Below, one piece after another: positions 1 to 10,302 of a stretch of 64,000 bases of DNA. The position numbers were made by a program, and so were the translations under genes. The notes beneath the pieces were generated by a model that saw nothing but the letters and a program-made list of their open reading frames with translations, was not told where the DNA came from and did not search any database. Position 1 is the stretch's first letter. Each line of letters begins with the position of its first letter. Origin of the DNA: Paenibacillus plantiphilus (lineage in GTDB: Bacteria; Bacillota; Bacilli; Paenibacillales; Paenibacillaceae); the NCBI RefSeq assembly GCF_927798095.1, contig NZ_CAKMMF010000009.1:62001-126000 (forward strand), in the 5' to 3' direction.

Positions 1-1
1 G

Positions 2-2416
2 ATCGATTTCCAGTGGAAGAGCGGCGATGTACCTCCCACTGCTCACATACTTGACCTCTATAAAAACCGCATTGATGCTGCGGATCTTCGCCATATTCGC
101 TGGCATGACGAGCTTATCACCGACTTCTCCATCCAGCTCCCACACCACTACTTTTATATCATTCCTGTTGCGCTCGGCGACTGCTATCATGCTCTGGGCG
201 ATTATGAAACCGCGCAATCCTATTATTTGAATGCGGCTAATTATGAATATTTGAACACAGCGTTCGAGCTGCCCGCACTATGGCTGAAGATAGCCAACAA
301 TGTCCTGCATTGGGGGGATTTGCTGTACAAGAATGACTATTTTACACAAGCTTTAAGCACTTATCAAATTGTTGCCCTTGCGCCAGGCTCTGCGCCGCCG
401 GTTAATACCGAATCGCCGCTGTACAAGCATGCGAAGCTGTCGGTGATCGGGGCGCAGGTCCAGGCCATGCTTGTCGATTACGAGGCGAGCGGAAGCATTG
501 GCGCGATGAATCCACAGCTGGCGATTATTGTATTGACGATACGCAACCGGCTTGCGCAGCTCGCTGCCAATCTGGATTTCCTGGGCATGGCGAACATTGT
601 GCCGATCTGGACCTTTGATTATTTGCAAAATGTTGCAAGGTACTTTGCCCAGCAGGCGATTCAGGCTGAGCGCGGTTTTATCGATTTCTATGATCGCGGC
701 GAGAATGAATCGCTGACAAGGCAGCAGCTGGAGCAGGCCAGCAGCATTGCAAGCTCGGAGCTGGAGCTCGCCAAGCAGCAGCGCGAAGCAGCCGAGATGG
801 AAGTGAAGGTCTATCAGGCTGGCAAGGACTATGCGGCGACACGAACAGCCAACAACCAACAAAACTTTAATGATTACTCCGCTATGAGCTGGGAACGTAT
901 CGGCCTGCAGAGAAGCATTGCCTGGTATTCCTCGCAGAATCCTTGGGAGCTTGAGCATTCTATTGAGGGCAGCGGCCAGCACATTCATGAAGTGATCGCC
1001 GAGAAGACCGCGCGCTCGCAATCGATTACCCGTGATTATGAGCTGGCTGCGATGCAGCGCCAGCAGGAGGAGATGGCCAAAGCGCAGGTTATGGCGGAAG
1101 CCCAATTGAATGCCTCTGTTGCCCAGCTCGATGTAGCGAAGCAGAATGAACAAATAGCGAAGCTGCGCAAGCAAGCGGCAAAGGACAATCTGGAGGCGTT
1201 CGAGAATCAGTTTTTCTCCGAGGATGTATGGTATCAGATGGGGCAATTCATGAGGGGCATCTCTGCCAGCTACTTCAATATGGCGCTCAGGTCTGCAAGA
1301 TTGATGCAGCGCGCCTATAATTTCGAGAATGATATGAATCGGCATGCGATCAAGACCGATTATGCCTCGCAATCGGTGAAAGGGATGCTGGCCGCCGATG
1401 CGCTCCTGCTGGATGTGGACTCGTTCACCTACGATGCGATTGTCAATGTGCGGCGCAAGCGGGTTCCGGTCAAACAAACGATCTCGCTGCTGGATCGTTA
1501 TCCGTTCTTGTTCGAAACTTCGTTCCGCCAGAGTGGACGAATGGAATTCGAGACGCGCATCGAGGATTTCGATGCGGCGTTCCCGGGCACATTTGCCCGC
1601 AGAATTGAAAGCGTTGAGGTGGAGATCATCGGCGTTCTTCCGAGCGCTGGCGTGCGCGGCACGTTGACCAATGGCGGCGTGAGCCGTTATCGGACAGCAG
1701 ATATTAATGCGTTGAAGATCCGTATTCAGCCTAAGGAGACGCTGCTGCTGTCGGAATACCGGCTGCGGGAGGACAGCTTCATCTTCCCAGCCGATGGCCG
1801 CACGCTAAAAATATTCGAAGGTGCGGGAGTGGCCAGCTCATGGGTGCTGGACATCCCACGCGCAACGAATGATCTGGATTACTATTCCATTGCGGATATT
1901 CGAGTCACGTTCTACTATCATGCGAATTATGACGAGACGCTTGCTGAGGGTGTGAAGGCGCAGCTGGCTACGCTGGCGGCAGCGAACCTCCGGCAGCGGA
2001 GTCTTCCGCTGCGCTGGACTTACCCCGATGCATTCTTTCACTTTCAGGATACGGGCATTCTTGAATTCACGCTTGGCAAAACGGACTTCCCCTTCCAGGA
2101 AGAGAATCCGCAGCTTCGCAGCCTAAGCTTGCTCGTATTAACGGACGAGGGAGTTGATCCATCCAGCCTGACTGTCAGACTGGGTGTCCCGGCGCATGCT
2201 GAACCGCTGGGCGCGAATCCGAACGCGCAGGGCGAGATCGTCGCAGCTGCCGGTCATCCGTGGGAGACGCTGGCGGCAGGTCCGGCAATTGGCTTCTATC
2301 GCCTGGAAGTCCTTGCGGCGGACAATCCGGCATGGGTCGCAGACGGCAAGCTGAAGCTTGATCGAATTCGCAACCTGGTCCTGCTCACGGAATATGATTT
2401 CACGCCGCGGGTGTAA
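2..2416 (+). CDS. TcA-type insecticidal toxin subunit, C-terminal part (5' end outside window)
   Basis: The frame is open from base 2, so the gene begins before the window; about 804 C-terminal residues are visible. TcA subunits form the pentameric channel of Tc (ABC) toxins and carry a C-terminal domain that binds the TcB-TcC cocoon. Two long Ala/Glu/Gln-rich helical stretches (nt 740-850 and 1010-1215) fit the coiled-coil channel. The last third contains FEGAGVASSW followed by LDYYSIADIRVTFYY, a pattern I associate with the TcB-binding end of TcA proteins. It lies 39 bp before the TcB-TcC gene, as in known Tc loci. An internal TTG at 227 is not a credible start because coding continues upstream. 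The family call rests on motif memory; the missing N-terminus prevents subtype assignment. Confidence 0.85.
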   Translation: MDFQWKSGDVPPTAHILDLYKNRIDAADLRHIRWHDELITDFSIQLPHHYFYIIPVALGDCYHALGDYETAQSYYLNAANYEYLNTAFELPALWLKIANNVLHWGDLLYKNDYFTQALSTYQIVALAPGSAPPVNTESPLYKHAKLSVIGAQVQAMLVDYEASGSIGAMNPQLAIIVLTIRNRLAQLAANLDFLGMANIVPIWTFDYLQNVARYFAQQAIQAERGFIDFYDRGENESLTRQQLEQASSIASSELELAKQQREAAEMEVKVYQAGKDYAATRTANNQQNFNDYSAMSWERIGLQRSIAWYSSQNPWELEHSIEGSGQHIHEVIAEKTARSQSITRDYELAAMQRQQEEMAKAQVMAEAQLNASVAQLDVAKQNEQIAKLRKQAAKDNLEAFENQFFSEDVWYQMGQFMRGISASYFNMALRSARLMQRAYNFENDMNRHAIKTDYASQSVKGMLAADALLLDVDSFTYDAIVNVRRKRVPVKQTISLLDRYPFLFETSFRQSGRMEFETRIEDFDAAFPGTFARRIESVEVEIIGVLPSAGVRGTLTNGGVSRYRTADINALKIRIQPKETLLLSEYRLREDSFIFPADGRTLKIFEGAGVASSWVLDIPRATNDLDYYSIADIRVTFYYHANYDETLAEGVKAQLATLAAANLRQRSLPLRWTYPDAFFHFQDTGILEFTLGKTDFPFQEENPQLRSLSLLVLTDEGVDPSSLTVRLGVPAHAEPLGANPNAQGEIVAAAGHPWETLAAGPAIGFYRLEVLAADNPAWVADGKLKLDRIRNLVLLTEYDFTPRV

Positions 2417-2455
2417 GGCCGAAGGCGTCTGTTCTTCGAGAAAGGAGATGGAATC

Positions 2456-5400
2456 ATGAGCAAAACGACCGGAACGGCGGAGCAGATTCTATCGCTGCCC
2501 AAGGGCGGCGGGGCTGTAAGCGGACTCGGTGAGACGTTCCAGCCGGACTTTCATACCGGCACCGGCTCGTATTCGATCCCGCTGGATATTCCGAATGGGC
2601 CGGGTGACATTGCGCCCAAGCTCGCTCTGCATTATCAAACGACCGGGGGACAGGGGCCCTTCGGCTACGGCTTTGGCTTGAGCCAGCTGGCTGTCAAACG
2701 CTCCACTGATAAACGCATCCCTACGTTCACGGATGCCGATCCGTTAATCGTTGCGGGCGGCGGACAGCTGGCAAGAGCAGGCGATGGCTCTTACCGTCTG
2801 AATCCCGATACGAACGGCTGGATTATTGCCCGTGAGGGCGAAGGCTTCCGCATTACGGACAATGGGGGCAAATACTATCGGCTTGGAACGAGCGGCGACA
2901 CAAGACAATCGATTGATATTGGCGGCAGTGAGGCGGTATACAGCTGGGCCATAGCGGAAATAGAGGACCCGCTCGGCTTCAAAGTCAGCTATTCGTATTT
3001 GCATGACGGGAATGTGCTCTATCCAGATAGGATCGACTACAGCATCTATTCGGTACGATTCTATTACGAGGATCGTCCAGACCCCTTTGTCAGCAGACGA
3101 GCAGGCTTCGCGGAGACGACCCGCCTGCGCTGTACGCATATTGAGCTGGAGGTGTCGGGTGAGGCCAACCCGGTTGCAAGGCGCTGGGAGCTGATCTATG
3201 CTCCCGCCCAGGCCAGCGGTCATTCGTTTCTTCATCAAGTGAAGCTGACCGGCTTCGATAATGCCGGTGAATCAGCCTCCGTACCTGTATTAACACTGTC
3301 GTACACCTCCTTCCAGCCAAGAACGCTGGAGCGTGTCCGAGCGGAATCGCCTGATGCGCAGCCAGGGGCGATTCAGCAGGGAACCCGCGAGCTTATCGAT
3401 TGGAATGGGAACGGACTGCCGGATTTGCTGGAGATTGGCGGCGGCTCTGCGCGCGTATGGCCCAACAAAGGCAGCCTGATATGGGGAAGGCCCCGTTCGA
3501 TTGGGGAACTGCCGGTTGCTGTGTCGCTAGGCCAGCCGGGTACTGCCTTTGCCGATATGGAAGGGAATGGAACTGCGGATCTCATTATGCTGGATCGTCC
3601 GCTTGCAGGCTATTACCCCCACAAGGCAAAGGGGGGATTCGAGAAGCCCGTGTTCTGGCGGCATACGCCTAACGTGCGACTCTCTGATCCCAATGTCAGA
3701 TTCGTCGATTTGAATTCGGATGGCATTGCCGATCTGCTGGTGACAGGCGAGGATTTCTTCAGTCTGTATTATCGGGAGACAGGAGGGGGGTGGGCGGCCA
3801 GACCAGTGCTTATTCCAAGGTCTGAAGCGCCGCCTGTTTCACTCCAGGATCAGCGCGTTCATCTTGCCGATATGACAGGAGATGGACTGCAGGATTTGGT
3901 CAGAATAGACGGAGCGGGTGTTGTCTATTGGCCATATCTTGGCTCCGGCAGATGGGACGAGCCAGTCGTGATGGCGAATTCGCCGGAGCTCCCCAGATTG
4001 TATGACCCGACGCGGATGTTTCTAACTGATGTGGACGGTGATGGCTGTGCGGATCTGGTCTATGTCGGAACCGACCGGGTTACGTACTGGATGAATGTGA
4101 ACGGCTATCGACTCGCTGATCCGCAGGAAATCCGCTTTACGCCGCTGGCATTGCCAGGGCAGGTCCGGCTTGCGGATATGAATGGCACGGGAACAGCAGG
4201 TGTTCTATGGTCCATCAATCGGTCGGGGGGCAGATCGACCGATTATTATTATCTTGATTTTGCCGGACAAGTGAAGCCTCATTTGTTGAATCGAATCGAT
4301 AATGGCATGGGCTTGGTGACGGAGATTGAATATGGGACGTCGACCTCGCAAGCGGTGCGCGACGAGTCGATTGGCGAGGCATGGCCGACTTTTCTGCCTT
4401 TTCCAATTCCGGTCATCCTGTCCTTGAGCACGCATGATCAGGCGAGCGACAGCCCTTCGCTGACAAGGTTTCGTTATCATGACGGTCATTATGACGGCAT
4501 ATCCCGTGAATTCTGCGGCTTTGGCAGGGTGGAGATTGAAGAGACGGGCGACGAATCTATCCCGGCTATGCTCACTTGCAATCGGTATCACTTGGGTCTG
4601 GACCCGAATCAATTGGATCGTCCGCTTACTGCGCAGGAGCGCGCACGTCTCAAGGCATTGCGAGGCAAGCTGCTGTCAACTGAGGTGTATGGTGCAGACG
4701 GAACGGATAAAGAAAATGAGCCTTACATGAAGACAAGCAGTATCTGGGATGTTCATGCGGAACCGCTAGCGGAAGGCGCTGAGAATGCTCAGGACGTTGT
4801 GGAGCAGGTTTCGCCGCGCTTGGTTGAGCGGAGAACAGCCTATTACGAACGGGAAGCAGAGCCTTATCGGATAACGGTGAACCTGAACAAGACATTCGAT
4901 GCTGACGGCAATGCTCTCCTACAAGAGGAGCGGGCGGAAGACCCCCGTCAACCCGCGCTTAATCGCACTTTGATTACAGAAACGACTTATGCGGTTGATC
5001 CCGCCGCGCGCTTCCGTGGGAAGCCCTCGCGCACTGTTCAACGAGATGAAAGCGGTTCAATTGTCTCGGCAACGATCAGCTATTATGATGGACTTCCTGA
5101 ATCCGAGATCGGCGCAGCGGGGTTGTTAACGGGACAAGAGACGCTTGTTCTGACAGATGAGCTGGCTGCGGCGGTCTATGGCGCGGCGGTTCCGGATTTT
5201 GCCGCACTTGGCTACCATCGCCGCGTTGGAGAGAGCGGCTGGTGGATCTATCAGGTCAGTTACACGCGTACCGAGGAAGGGGGCGTCCTGCGCGGAACGA
5301 CGACGAATGCGCGCGGCAATGCTACGCTGCTGGAGTTCGACGCGCATCGCATCCAGCCGGTACATGTGACAGACGCGCTCGGCAATAAAACTTCGGCGCT

Positions 5401-8400
5401 GCTGGATTACCGCACGAACAAGGTAAGCACGCTTACGGATGCAAGCGGCGTCGTCATTATGAATCATTATGATCCGTTAGGCAGATTGCTCTATACGATT
5501 GAGCCGGGTGCCAGCGCTGGGCTGCCAACGATCCGTTACAGCTATCCTGCTGCCGATGCGCAGCAGCAGCTTCCTGTCGGTCTCGTGACGGAGCAGCGCC
5601 TGGAGAATGGTAAAATCGAAACACTCATGAGCAAAACCTTCATAAGCGGCTCCGGACAAACGATTGAGCAGCGCAGCGTTGCCGGCAATCAGGAGACGGT
5701 CGAATCCAGCCAGCTGTATTCGGTGAGAAACCTGATCAAGAAACAATTTCTTCCGTTTCTAAGTCCGGGTCCGGCGTACAGCAGACCTGATGCTATCGGC
5801 ATTCCGCATCGGCAGTTCCGCTACGATGCGATAGGCCGGCTTGTAGAAGCGATTAATGCTGACGGCGCGCTGCAGAAGCAAGCTTTCGAGCCGGGCATCG
5901 CCTATATGTACGATGAGGAGGACGCTCGTACGGAAGCAGGGGCGCAGCATGCTTCGACGCCAACAAGACATACCTTTGATCCATCAGGGCGGATTATGGA
6001 GGCTGCAGTTAATGATGCCGGGAATTGGATATCGACCTTTTACAGCTATGATATTAAAGGCAATTTGCTTGCCGTCACCGATGGGAAAGGGAGCAAAACG
6101 ACCTTCTTCTATGACTTTCTGGGCAGACGTCTGCTAACGAGCAATCCGGTTACGGGCAAGTCGGTTTTTGTATTTGATGCAGGCGGCAATCAGGTGGAAA
6201 AACGTGATGAATCCGGAACGAGGGTACAGTTCGAATTCGATAAGCTCGATCGTTTGTTCCGAACAACATTGCCAGAAACAGGCGCGCTATCCGCTGCATT
6301 TACCTATGATGACGCCGGACAAGCCACGCCTCCTGAAGGAGACGGCAACAGTAAAGGGAAAATTGTTAGGATCGAGCATGGAGCAGGGTCCGAGGTGCTG
6401 GCTTATGACGGGCTGGGGCGTGTGAAGCATAGAGAGCTGTATCCAAACGGGCTTGCCGGTCAGAAATTCGAGTTCGATTATACGTATCGGGCAACGGGAC
6501 AGATTGAATCGATAACGTATCCGAAGCCAGCCGCTGCCGCCGGCAGACTCATTGTGCGCTACAGCTATGATCAGCGCGGCAGGCTTAGCGCGATCCCCGG
6601 CTTTGTGAAGAAAATCAGCTATACTGCTGCTGGGCTGCGGGAGAGCATCGCATACGCGAACGGTGTGACGACAACCTACGTCTATGATCACCTTAGCTTG
6701 AAGCTTATGCAGCTGCGTACTGTCGATGGCGGAGGCACAGTTCTGCAGCAGCTCGATTACGAGTATGATCGAGTCGGCAATCTGCTGAAGGTCGATTCGC
6801 CAGACCCGAAGCTTGCTGCCAGCTATGTGTATGACAACTTGTACCGTTTAGTGGAAGCGGGTACGGTGTCCGGCTCTCAATGGACGTATCATTATGACAG
6901 TGCGGGCAACCTGACTAACAAATCTGATGTGGGCGCATACAGCTATGATCCTGCAGGTCGATTGACCGCTGCGGGTCCTCATGGATTCACGTATACGAAC
7001 ACCGGCCAGACGGAGACAGGACCTTGGGGTACAGCAAGCTACGATGCGATCGGGCGGCTTGCGGAAGTTGCAAGAGGCGCAGAGCAGATGGCTTGCACCT
7101 ACAACCATGAGGGCAGTCGAGTGCGAATGCTCATTACAGGCGGTGCAGAGGAGTTCGACCAATGGACGCTTGACGAGCTGCTCACGATCCAGAATGGAAC
7201 GGCAATCGGATACATTATGGACGGTTCGGTGCGTGTTGCGCAGCTGGCATTGGCGGCTAGTACGGCGAGCTTCCTGCATGGCGATCATTTGGGCAGCACT
7301 GCTCTTGTTACGGGGATGGATGGCGCTGTGCTGCAGCGGGTGCATTACGATCCGTTCGGCGCGGTTCTGGCGAACACGATTGAAGCAGGCGCAGAAGGAA
7401 CAACCTATTTGTATACCGGAGCTAACTACGATCAATGGTCGGAGCTTCTATATTGCCAATCTCGCTATTATGACCCGCGCATTGGGCGGTTTCTGACACC
7501 GGATACGATGGTTCCTGAGCTGTACAACCCGCAAGCCTGGAACCGATTCAGCTATGTGCAGAACAATCCGCTGCGATATACCGATCCTTCGGGCCATTTC
7601 TGGGAGGAAATCGGGCAGTGGTTCGAGGACAACTGGAAGCAGATTGTTGCCGCTGTTGCTGTCGTGGCGGTCATAGTGCTGGCTGTTGTGCTTAGCATCG
7701 TGACCTTTGGCATTGCTGGCATTATTGCAGTTGGCATCGGCATGGCGATAGGCGGCGTGGTAGGGGGTGTATCTGCTGCTGCTGCCGGAGGCGATGTGCT
7801 GCTGGGCGTGCTCTGCGGCATGGCTGTCGGCGGCGCTGCCGCGCTAGGCGGAATGGGCATCGGTGCAGGGATGGCGGCAGCATTCGGAGCCAAGACGCTC
7901 GCGGCAACGCTGCTTACAGGCGCATTGGCCGGTGCGGTCAATGGCGCTGCGATGGGCTTCACGGCTGGATTTGCAGGCGGTCAAGGCTCGATCGGTGAAA
8001 TCTGGGAGAAGATGCTGGAGGGTGCATTAGTAGGAGCGATTACAGGTGTCATTATGGGCTTCGGAAGCTACTTATTCGGAGGAGGCACGCTGGGTACAGG
8101 CAAGCTGTCCATTCCTAAGCCAACCACTGCTGCTCTGGGCAAAGCGGCGGTCGGCTTTGCGGCTGGCTCGTTAGCTGAGCTTGGCAGGGAAGCTGCAGCG
8201 GGCAACGGGCTTGATCCGATGAAGATACTCGGTGCAGGAGTGGGCGGAGCAGGACTTGGAGCGTTCGTGAGCTTCGGCGGCAGCAGCGGCTTGCCGGTAC
8301 TGGATTTCTTGAAGCCTACGCTGACTGGGGCTGTAAGCGGATTGTTCGCCCAAGGCGTCAGTGCGGTATTCGTACTCGATTACGCCGACGACCTGTGGAA

Positions 8401-8461
8401 GTTCATTCTCCAGAATGACTTGGCTAAAGTAAGCAAGAGCGGCAAATTCAATTATCCTTAA
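2456..8461 (+). CDS. TcB-TcC fusion toxin subunit (SpvB / FG-GAP / RHS core protein, 2001 aa)
   Basis: The ATG is 7 nt after AAAGGAGATG. Domain order: SpvB/TcaC-like N-terminus (residues 1-300); FG-GAP-like repeats of the type DxNGNGxxD (about 314, 363, 418, 473, 524, 573); TcdB-mid-like region (640-1000); YD/RHS repeats (1000-1600); RHS-associated core (about 1650-1712) ending in RYTDPSGH. TcB and TcC form a hollow cocoon that encloses the toxic C-terminus and delivers it through TcA. Here they are one polypeptide. The 290 residues after DPSG are the variable cargo. They are dominated by Gly/Ala-rich hydrophobic segments and end in a short charged tail, and I recognise no enzyme fold in them. 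Together with the upstream TcA gene this forms a toxin operon closed by the terminator at 8479. Confidence 0.92.
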   Translation: MSKTTGTAEQILSLPKGGGAVSGLGETFQPDFHTGTGSYSIPLDIPNGPGDIAPKLALHYQTTGGQGPFGYGFGLSQLAVKRSTDKRIPTFTDADPLIVAGGGQLARAGDGSYRLNPDTNGWIIAREGEGFRITDNGGKYYRLGTSGDTRQSIDIGGSEAVYSWAIAEIEDPLGFKVSYSYLHDGNVLYPDRIDYSIYSVRFYYEDRPDPFVSRRAGFAETTRLRCTHIELEVSGEANPVARRWELIYAPAQASGHSFLHQVKLTGFDNAGESASVPVLTLSYTSFQPRTLERVRAESPDAQPGAIQQGTRELIDWNGNGLPDLLEIGGGSARVWPNKGSLIWGRPRSIGELPVAVSLGQPGTAFADMEGNGTADLIMLDRPLAGYYPHKAKGGFEKPVFWRHTPNVRLSDPNVRFVDLNSDGIADLLVTGEDFFSLYYRETGGGWAARPVLIPRSEAPPVSLQDQRVHLADMTGDGLQDLVRIDGAGVVYWPYLGSGRWDEPVVMANSPELPRLYDPTRMFLTDVDGDGCADLVYVGTDRVTYWMNVNGYRLADPQEIRFTPLALPGQVRLADMNGTGTAGVLWSINRSGGRSTDYYYLDFAGQVKPHLLNRIDNGMGLVTEIEYGTSTSQAVRDESIGEAWPTFLPFPIPVILSLSTHDQASDSPSLTRFRYHDGHYDGISREFCGFGRVEIEETGDESIPAMLTCNRYHLGLDPNQLDRPLTAQERARLKALRGKLLSTEVYGADGTDKENEPYMKTSSIWDVHAEPLAEGAENAQDVVEQVSPRLVERRTAYYEREAEPYRITVNLNKTFDADGNALLQEERAEDPRQPALNRTLITETTYAVDPAARFRGKPSRTVQRDESGSIVSATISYYDGLPESEIGAAGLLTGQETLVLTDELAAAVYGAAVPDFAALGYHRRVGESGWWIYQVSYTRTEEGGVLRGTTTNARGNATLLEFDAHRIQPVHVTDALGNKTSALLDYRTNKVSTLTDASGVVIMNHYDPLGRLLYTIEPGASAGLPTIRYSYPAADAQQQLPVGLVTEQRLENGKIETLMSKTFISGSGQTIEQRSVAGNQETVESSQLYSVRNLIKKQFLPFLSPGPAYSRPDAIGIPHRQFRYDAIGRLVEAINADGALQKQAFEPGIAYMYDEEDARTEAGAQHASTPTRHTFDPSGRIMEAAVNDAGNWISTFYSYDIKGNLLAVTDGKGSKTTFFYDFLGRRLLTSNPVTGKSVFVFDAGGNQVEKRDESGTRVQFEFDKLDRLFRTTLPETGALSAAFTYDDAGQATPPEGDGNSKGKIVRIEHGAGSEVLAYDGLGRVKHRELYPNGLAGQKFEFDYTYRATGQIESITYPKPAAAAGRLIVRYSYDQRGRLSAIPGFVKKISYTAAGLRESIAYANGVTTTYVYDHLSLKLMQLRTVDGGGTVLQQLDYEYDRVGNLLKVDSPDPKLAASYVYDNLYRLVEAGTVSGSQWTYHYDSAGNLTNKSDVGAYSYDPAGRLTAAGPHGFTYTNTGQTETGPWGTASYDAIGRLAEVARGAEQMACTYNHEGSRVRMLITGGAEEFDQWTLDELLTIQNGTAIGYIMDGSVRVAQLALAASTASFLHGDHLGSTALVTGMDGAVLQRVHYDPFGAVLANTIEAGAEGTTYLYTGANYDQWSELLYCQSRYYDPRIGRFLTPDTMVPELYNPQAWNRFSYVQNNPLRYTDPSGHFWEEIGQWFEDNWKQIVAAVAVVAVIVLAVVLSIVTFGIAGIIAVGIGMAIGGVVGGVSAAAAGGDVLLGVLCGMAVGGAAALGGMGIGAGMAAAFGAKTLAATLLTGALAGAVNGAAMGFTAGFAGGQGSIGEIWEKMLEGALVGAITGVIMGFGSYLFGGGTLGTGKLSIPKPTTAALGKAAVGFAAGSLAELGREAAAGNGLDPMKILGAGVGGAGLGAFVSFGGSSGLPVLDFLKPTLTGAVSGLFAQGVSAVFVLDYADDLWKFILQNDLAKVSKSGKFNYP

Positions 8462-8478
8462 TAGCTGAAACGTATGCG

Positions 8479-8530
8479 AAAAAGGGCTGGACCGGAGTAG
8501 AGGATTTCTACTTCTGGTTCAGCCCTTTCT
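8479..8530 (+). terminator. Terminator after the TcB-TcC gene
   Basis: AGGGCTGGACC pairs with GGTTCAGCCCT (one G-T wobble) around a 26-nt interior that can itself fold, followed by TTTCT. It lies 17 nt after the toxin stop codon and, read the other way, could also serve the convergent SUKH gene. Confidence 0.8.
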
Positions 8531-8592
8531 CTTAGAGATACGACGCTTGAAAGTCGTCGCCAATTATTCAGCTGATGACGACTCTAAGTATT

Positions 8593-9093
8593 TTACAGAT
8601 TCCAGTACCAATAGGGGTAACCCTGAGCGATAATGAGGCGGTCCAGCCACTCTTCAAAGTTCAGAGCAAGTGGATAAAGCTGGCCGGAGTCGAACCATAC
8701 CAAGTAGTGCTGCTCGCCGTTCTTGACTGCATCGGAGTCAATAAGGATATAAGCTCCGTCGATATATACGGCAATAGGATAGAATCGGGCGGGATAAACA
8801 TTTAGTGCATTCATCGCAATTTCCGATGTTCCGAGCAGATTGTAGCTTGATCCGTAATCATCAGCGAACAACAGAGCGCCGTTGTGAAGAATAAGAAATT
8901 CATGATAAGAGTCCGGCAGTACCCAGCCTGATTCTCTTTCAAACTTTTCAATATCTTTTTCACTTGCAGACGGGTGGAAAACAAATTTATTCTCGCATAC
9001 ATGTCCACTTGACCCCTGTACTTGCATCGTCCCCGCTTCGCTTAACCTGCTCTTGAGCCCATTAATGATTTCGACTACCTGGGTGTTGTTCAT
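8593..9093 (-). CDS. SMI1/KNR4 (SUKH) family protein, candidate immunity protein
   Basis: 166 residues. The hallmark SUKH segment is visible: an acidic helix (EKDIEKFERE) followed by GWVLPDSYHEFLILHNG near residues 45-75, and a later EEWLDRLI helix. SUKH proteins are common immunity proteins of bacterial polymorphic toxins and usually sit next to toxin genes. This one is convergent with the RHS-containing TcB-TcC gene, which ends 131 bp away. The start ATG has AAAGAGGAG about 13 nt upstream. That it protects against the adjacent cargo is inference; Tc toxins are not normally thought to need immunity, and SUKH proteins also occur as orphans. Confidence 0.8.
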   Translation of the reverse strand: MNNTQVVEIINGLKSRLSEAGTMQVQGSSGHVCENKFVFHPSASEKDIEKFERESGWVLPDSYHEFLILHNGALLFADDYGSSYNLLGTSEIAMNALNVYPARFYPIAVYIDGAYILIDSDAVKNGEQHYLVWFDSGQLYPLALNFEEWLDRLIIAQGYPYWYWNL

Positions 9094-9201
9094 CGATTGA
9101 TCAACTGCTCCTCTTTAATAGCTTGCCCGCCAGGGACTAACCACTTGTTTTTAAAAGTTTTTTGGCAGTCTTACATTTCAGTTCATTCTGAAAGGATAAC
9201 G

Positions 9202-9230
9202 TTTCAAAATGATGATGGATGTGGTAATAT
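9202..9230 (+). promoter_or_regulatory. Candidate sigma-A promoter of the AraC gene
   Basis: TTTCAA at 9202-9207, 17-bp spacer, TAATAT at 9225-9230. It is placed correctly for the GTG start at 9307. An imperfect inverted repeat (TTTCAG...CTGAAA) lies just upstream at about 9177-9193. Confidence 0.45.
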
Positions 9231-9306
9231 AAATACGAACTTATGTTCTTGTGTGGGGTAAGACCATTTTGTCGAAAAACATCAGCGGTTGAAAGGTGGA
9301 GGAACA

Positions 9307-10092
9307 GTGAGTGTTCGTTATTCAGAAATTGATGCGATCATTGCATATATTAATCAGAATCTTTATGATCCGCTGCCGCTATCCCGATTAGCGGATCATG
9401 TCTCATATAGCCAGTTTCATTTCACCCGTATTTTTAAAGAAAGAATCGGCTTGTCGCCGCTCTATTATGTGTCTGCTCTACGATTGCAAAAGGCAAAGGA
9501 CTTGTTATTGCAAACGAATCTAAGTGTGCGTGATATCGGACTGGAGATTGGTCAGCAGAGTCTGGGAACGTTCACCACCCGATTCACCGAGCGGGTAGGG
9601 GTAAGCCCGTCTCAGTTTCGGAGCTCAGCGCTGCAAGCGGACGAGCATCTGCGTTCCTTGCAAATGCTTGGAGACTGGAACCATTCACTGTCGAGCTTCC
9701 GTCTGCCGGATACAATAACGGGTACGATACAAGCAGAGCTTCCGTTTGACGGTGTCATTCTGATCGGATTGTTTGCCAAGCCCATCCCGGAAGGACTTCC
9801 CCTATATGGAACACTGGTTTCTTCTGTTGGGGATTTCAGTATTAAAGGTGTCAAACCGGGCACCTATTATTTAATGGCTACCTCGGTATCCTGGGGAATG
9901 AAGGCGATGGATTTCATGCTTCCTCATACTACCTTACGGACACGATCTAAGGAACCGATTATTGTCCGTCCTTATTCCTTCGTCCCACATCTGCAAGTTA
10001 CACTGCATGTGCCTCATCCGGATGATCCACCTATTCTGATTTCGCTTTCATTATTGATGAACAATTACTTGAACAGCATTGCCCTTAGATAG
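9307..10092 (+). CDS. AraC-family transcriptional regulator with N-terminal HTH
   Basis: 261 residues from GTG 9307, chosen because AAAGGTGGAGG lies directly before it; the TTG at 9289 would place that ribosome site inside the gene. Residues 1-100 form the two-helix-turn-helix AraC/XylS DNA-binding domain (SRLADHVSYSQFHFTRIFKE, then GVSPSQFR). The domain is N-terminal, whereas most AraC proteins carry it C-terminally. The remaining 150 residues are beta-rich with no recognised ligand motif (VKPGTYYLMATSVSWG). It is divergent from the SUKH gene and 500 bp before an alpha/beta hydrolase. Its target genes cannot be told from sequence. Confidence 0.85.
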   Translation: MSVRYSEIDAIIAYINQNLYDPLPLSRLADHVSYSQFHFTRIFKERIGLSPLYYVSALRLQKAKDLLLQTNLSVRDIGLEIGQQSLGTFTTRFTERVGVSPSQFRSSALQADEHLRSLQMLGDWNHSLSSFRLPDTITGTIQAELPFDGVILIGLFAKPIPEGLPLYGTLVSSVGDFSIKGVKPGTYYLMATSVSWGMKAMDFMLPHTTLRTRSKEPIIVRPYSFVPHLQVTLHVPHPDDPPILISLSLLMNNYLNSIALR

Positions 10093-10302
10093 CAGCAAAT
10101 GCAGTATCCAAGGGCAATTCAGATATATATTGCGTCATCGCCAGTTGGTGGTGCACCTGCCCACAAGGAGCGATTATATGCTGTGAAGGCAGCCTTGTGA
10201 ACTAGGAGATCATGTACCTTTTTTGACGAGAAGGGGGACAAGTCGCGTTATTAATGTCATTAATGATATAGTGGGTTTGGTGATTTCTACCTGCATCAAC
10301 CG

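Noticed and set aside
27..230. Forward reading frame of 67 codons at the left end
   Set aside because: The overlapping frame starting at base 2 is open, gives TcA-like protein and continues into the large gene, so this is a shadow.
353..1477. Reverse-strand open frame of 374 codons inside the TcA gene
   Set aside because: Composition is that of a complementary shadow (Arg/His/Leu/Ile-rich), there is no ribosome site, and the TcA protein has clear family features.
7552..7962. Reverse-strand frame rich in Ala/Pro/Thr opposite the toxin C-terminus
   Set aside because: It mirrors the Gly/Ala-rich cargo codons and has no recognisable protein character.
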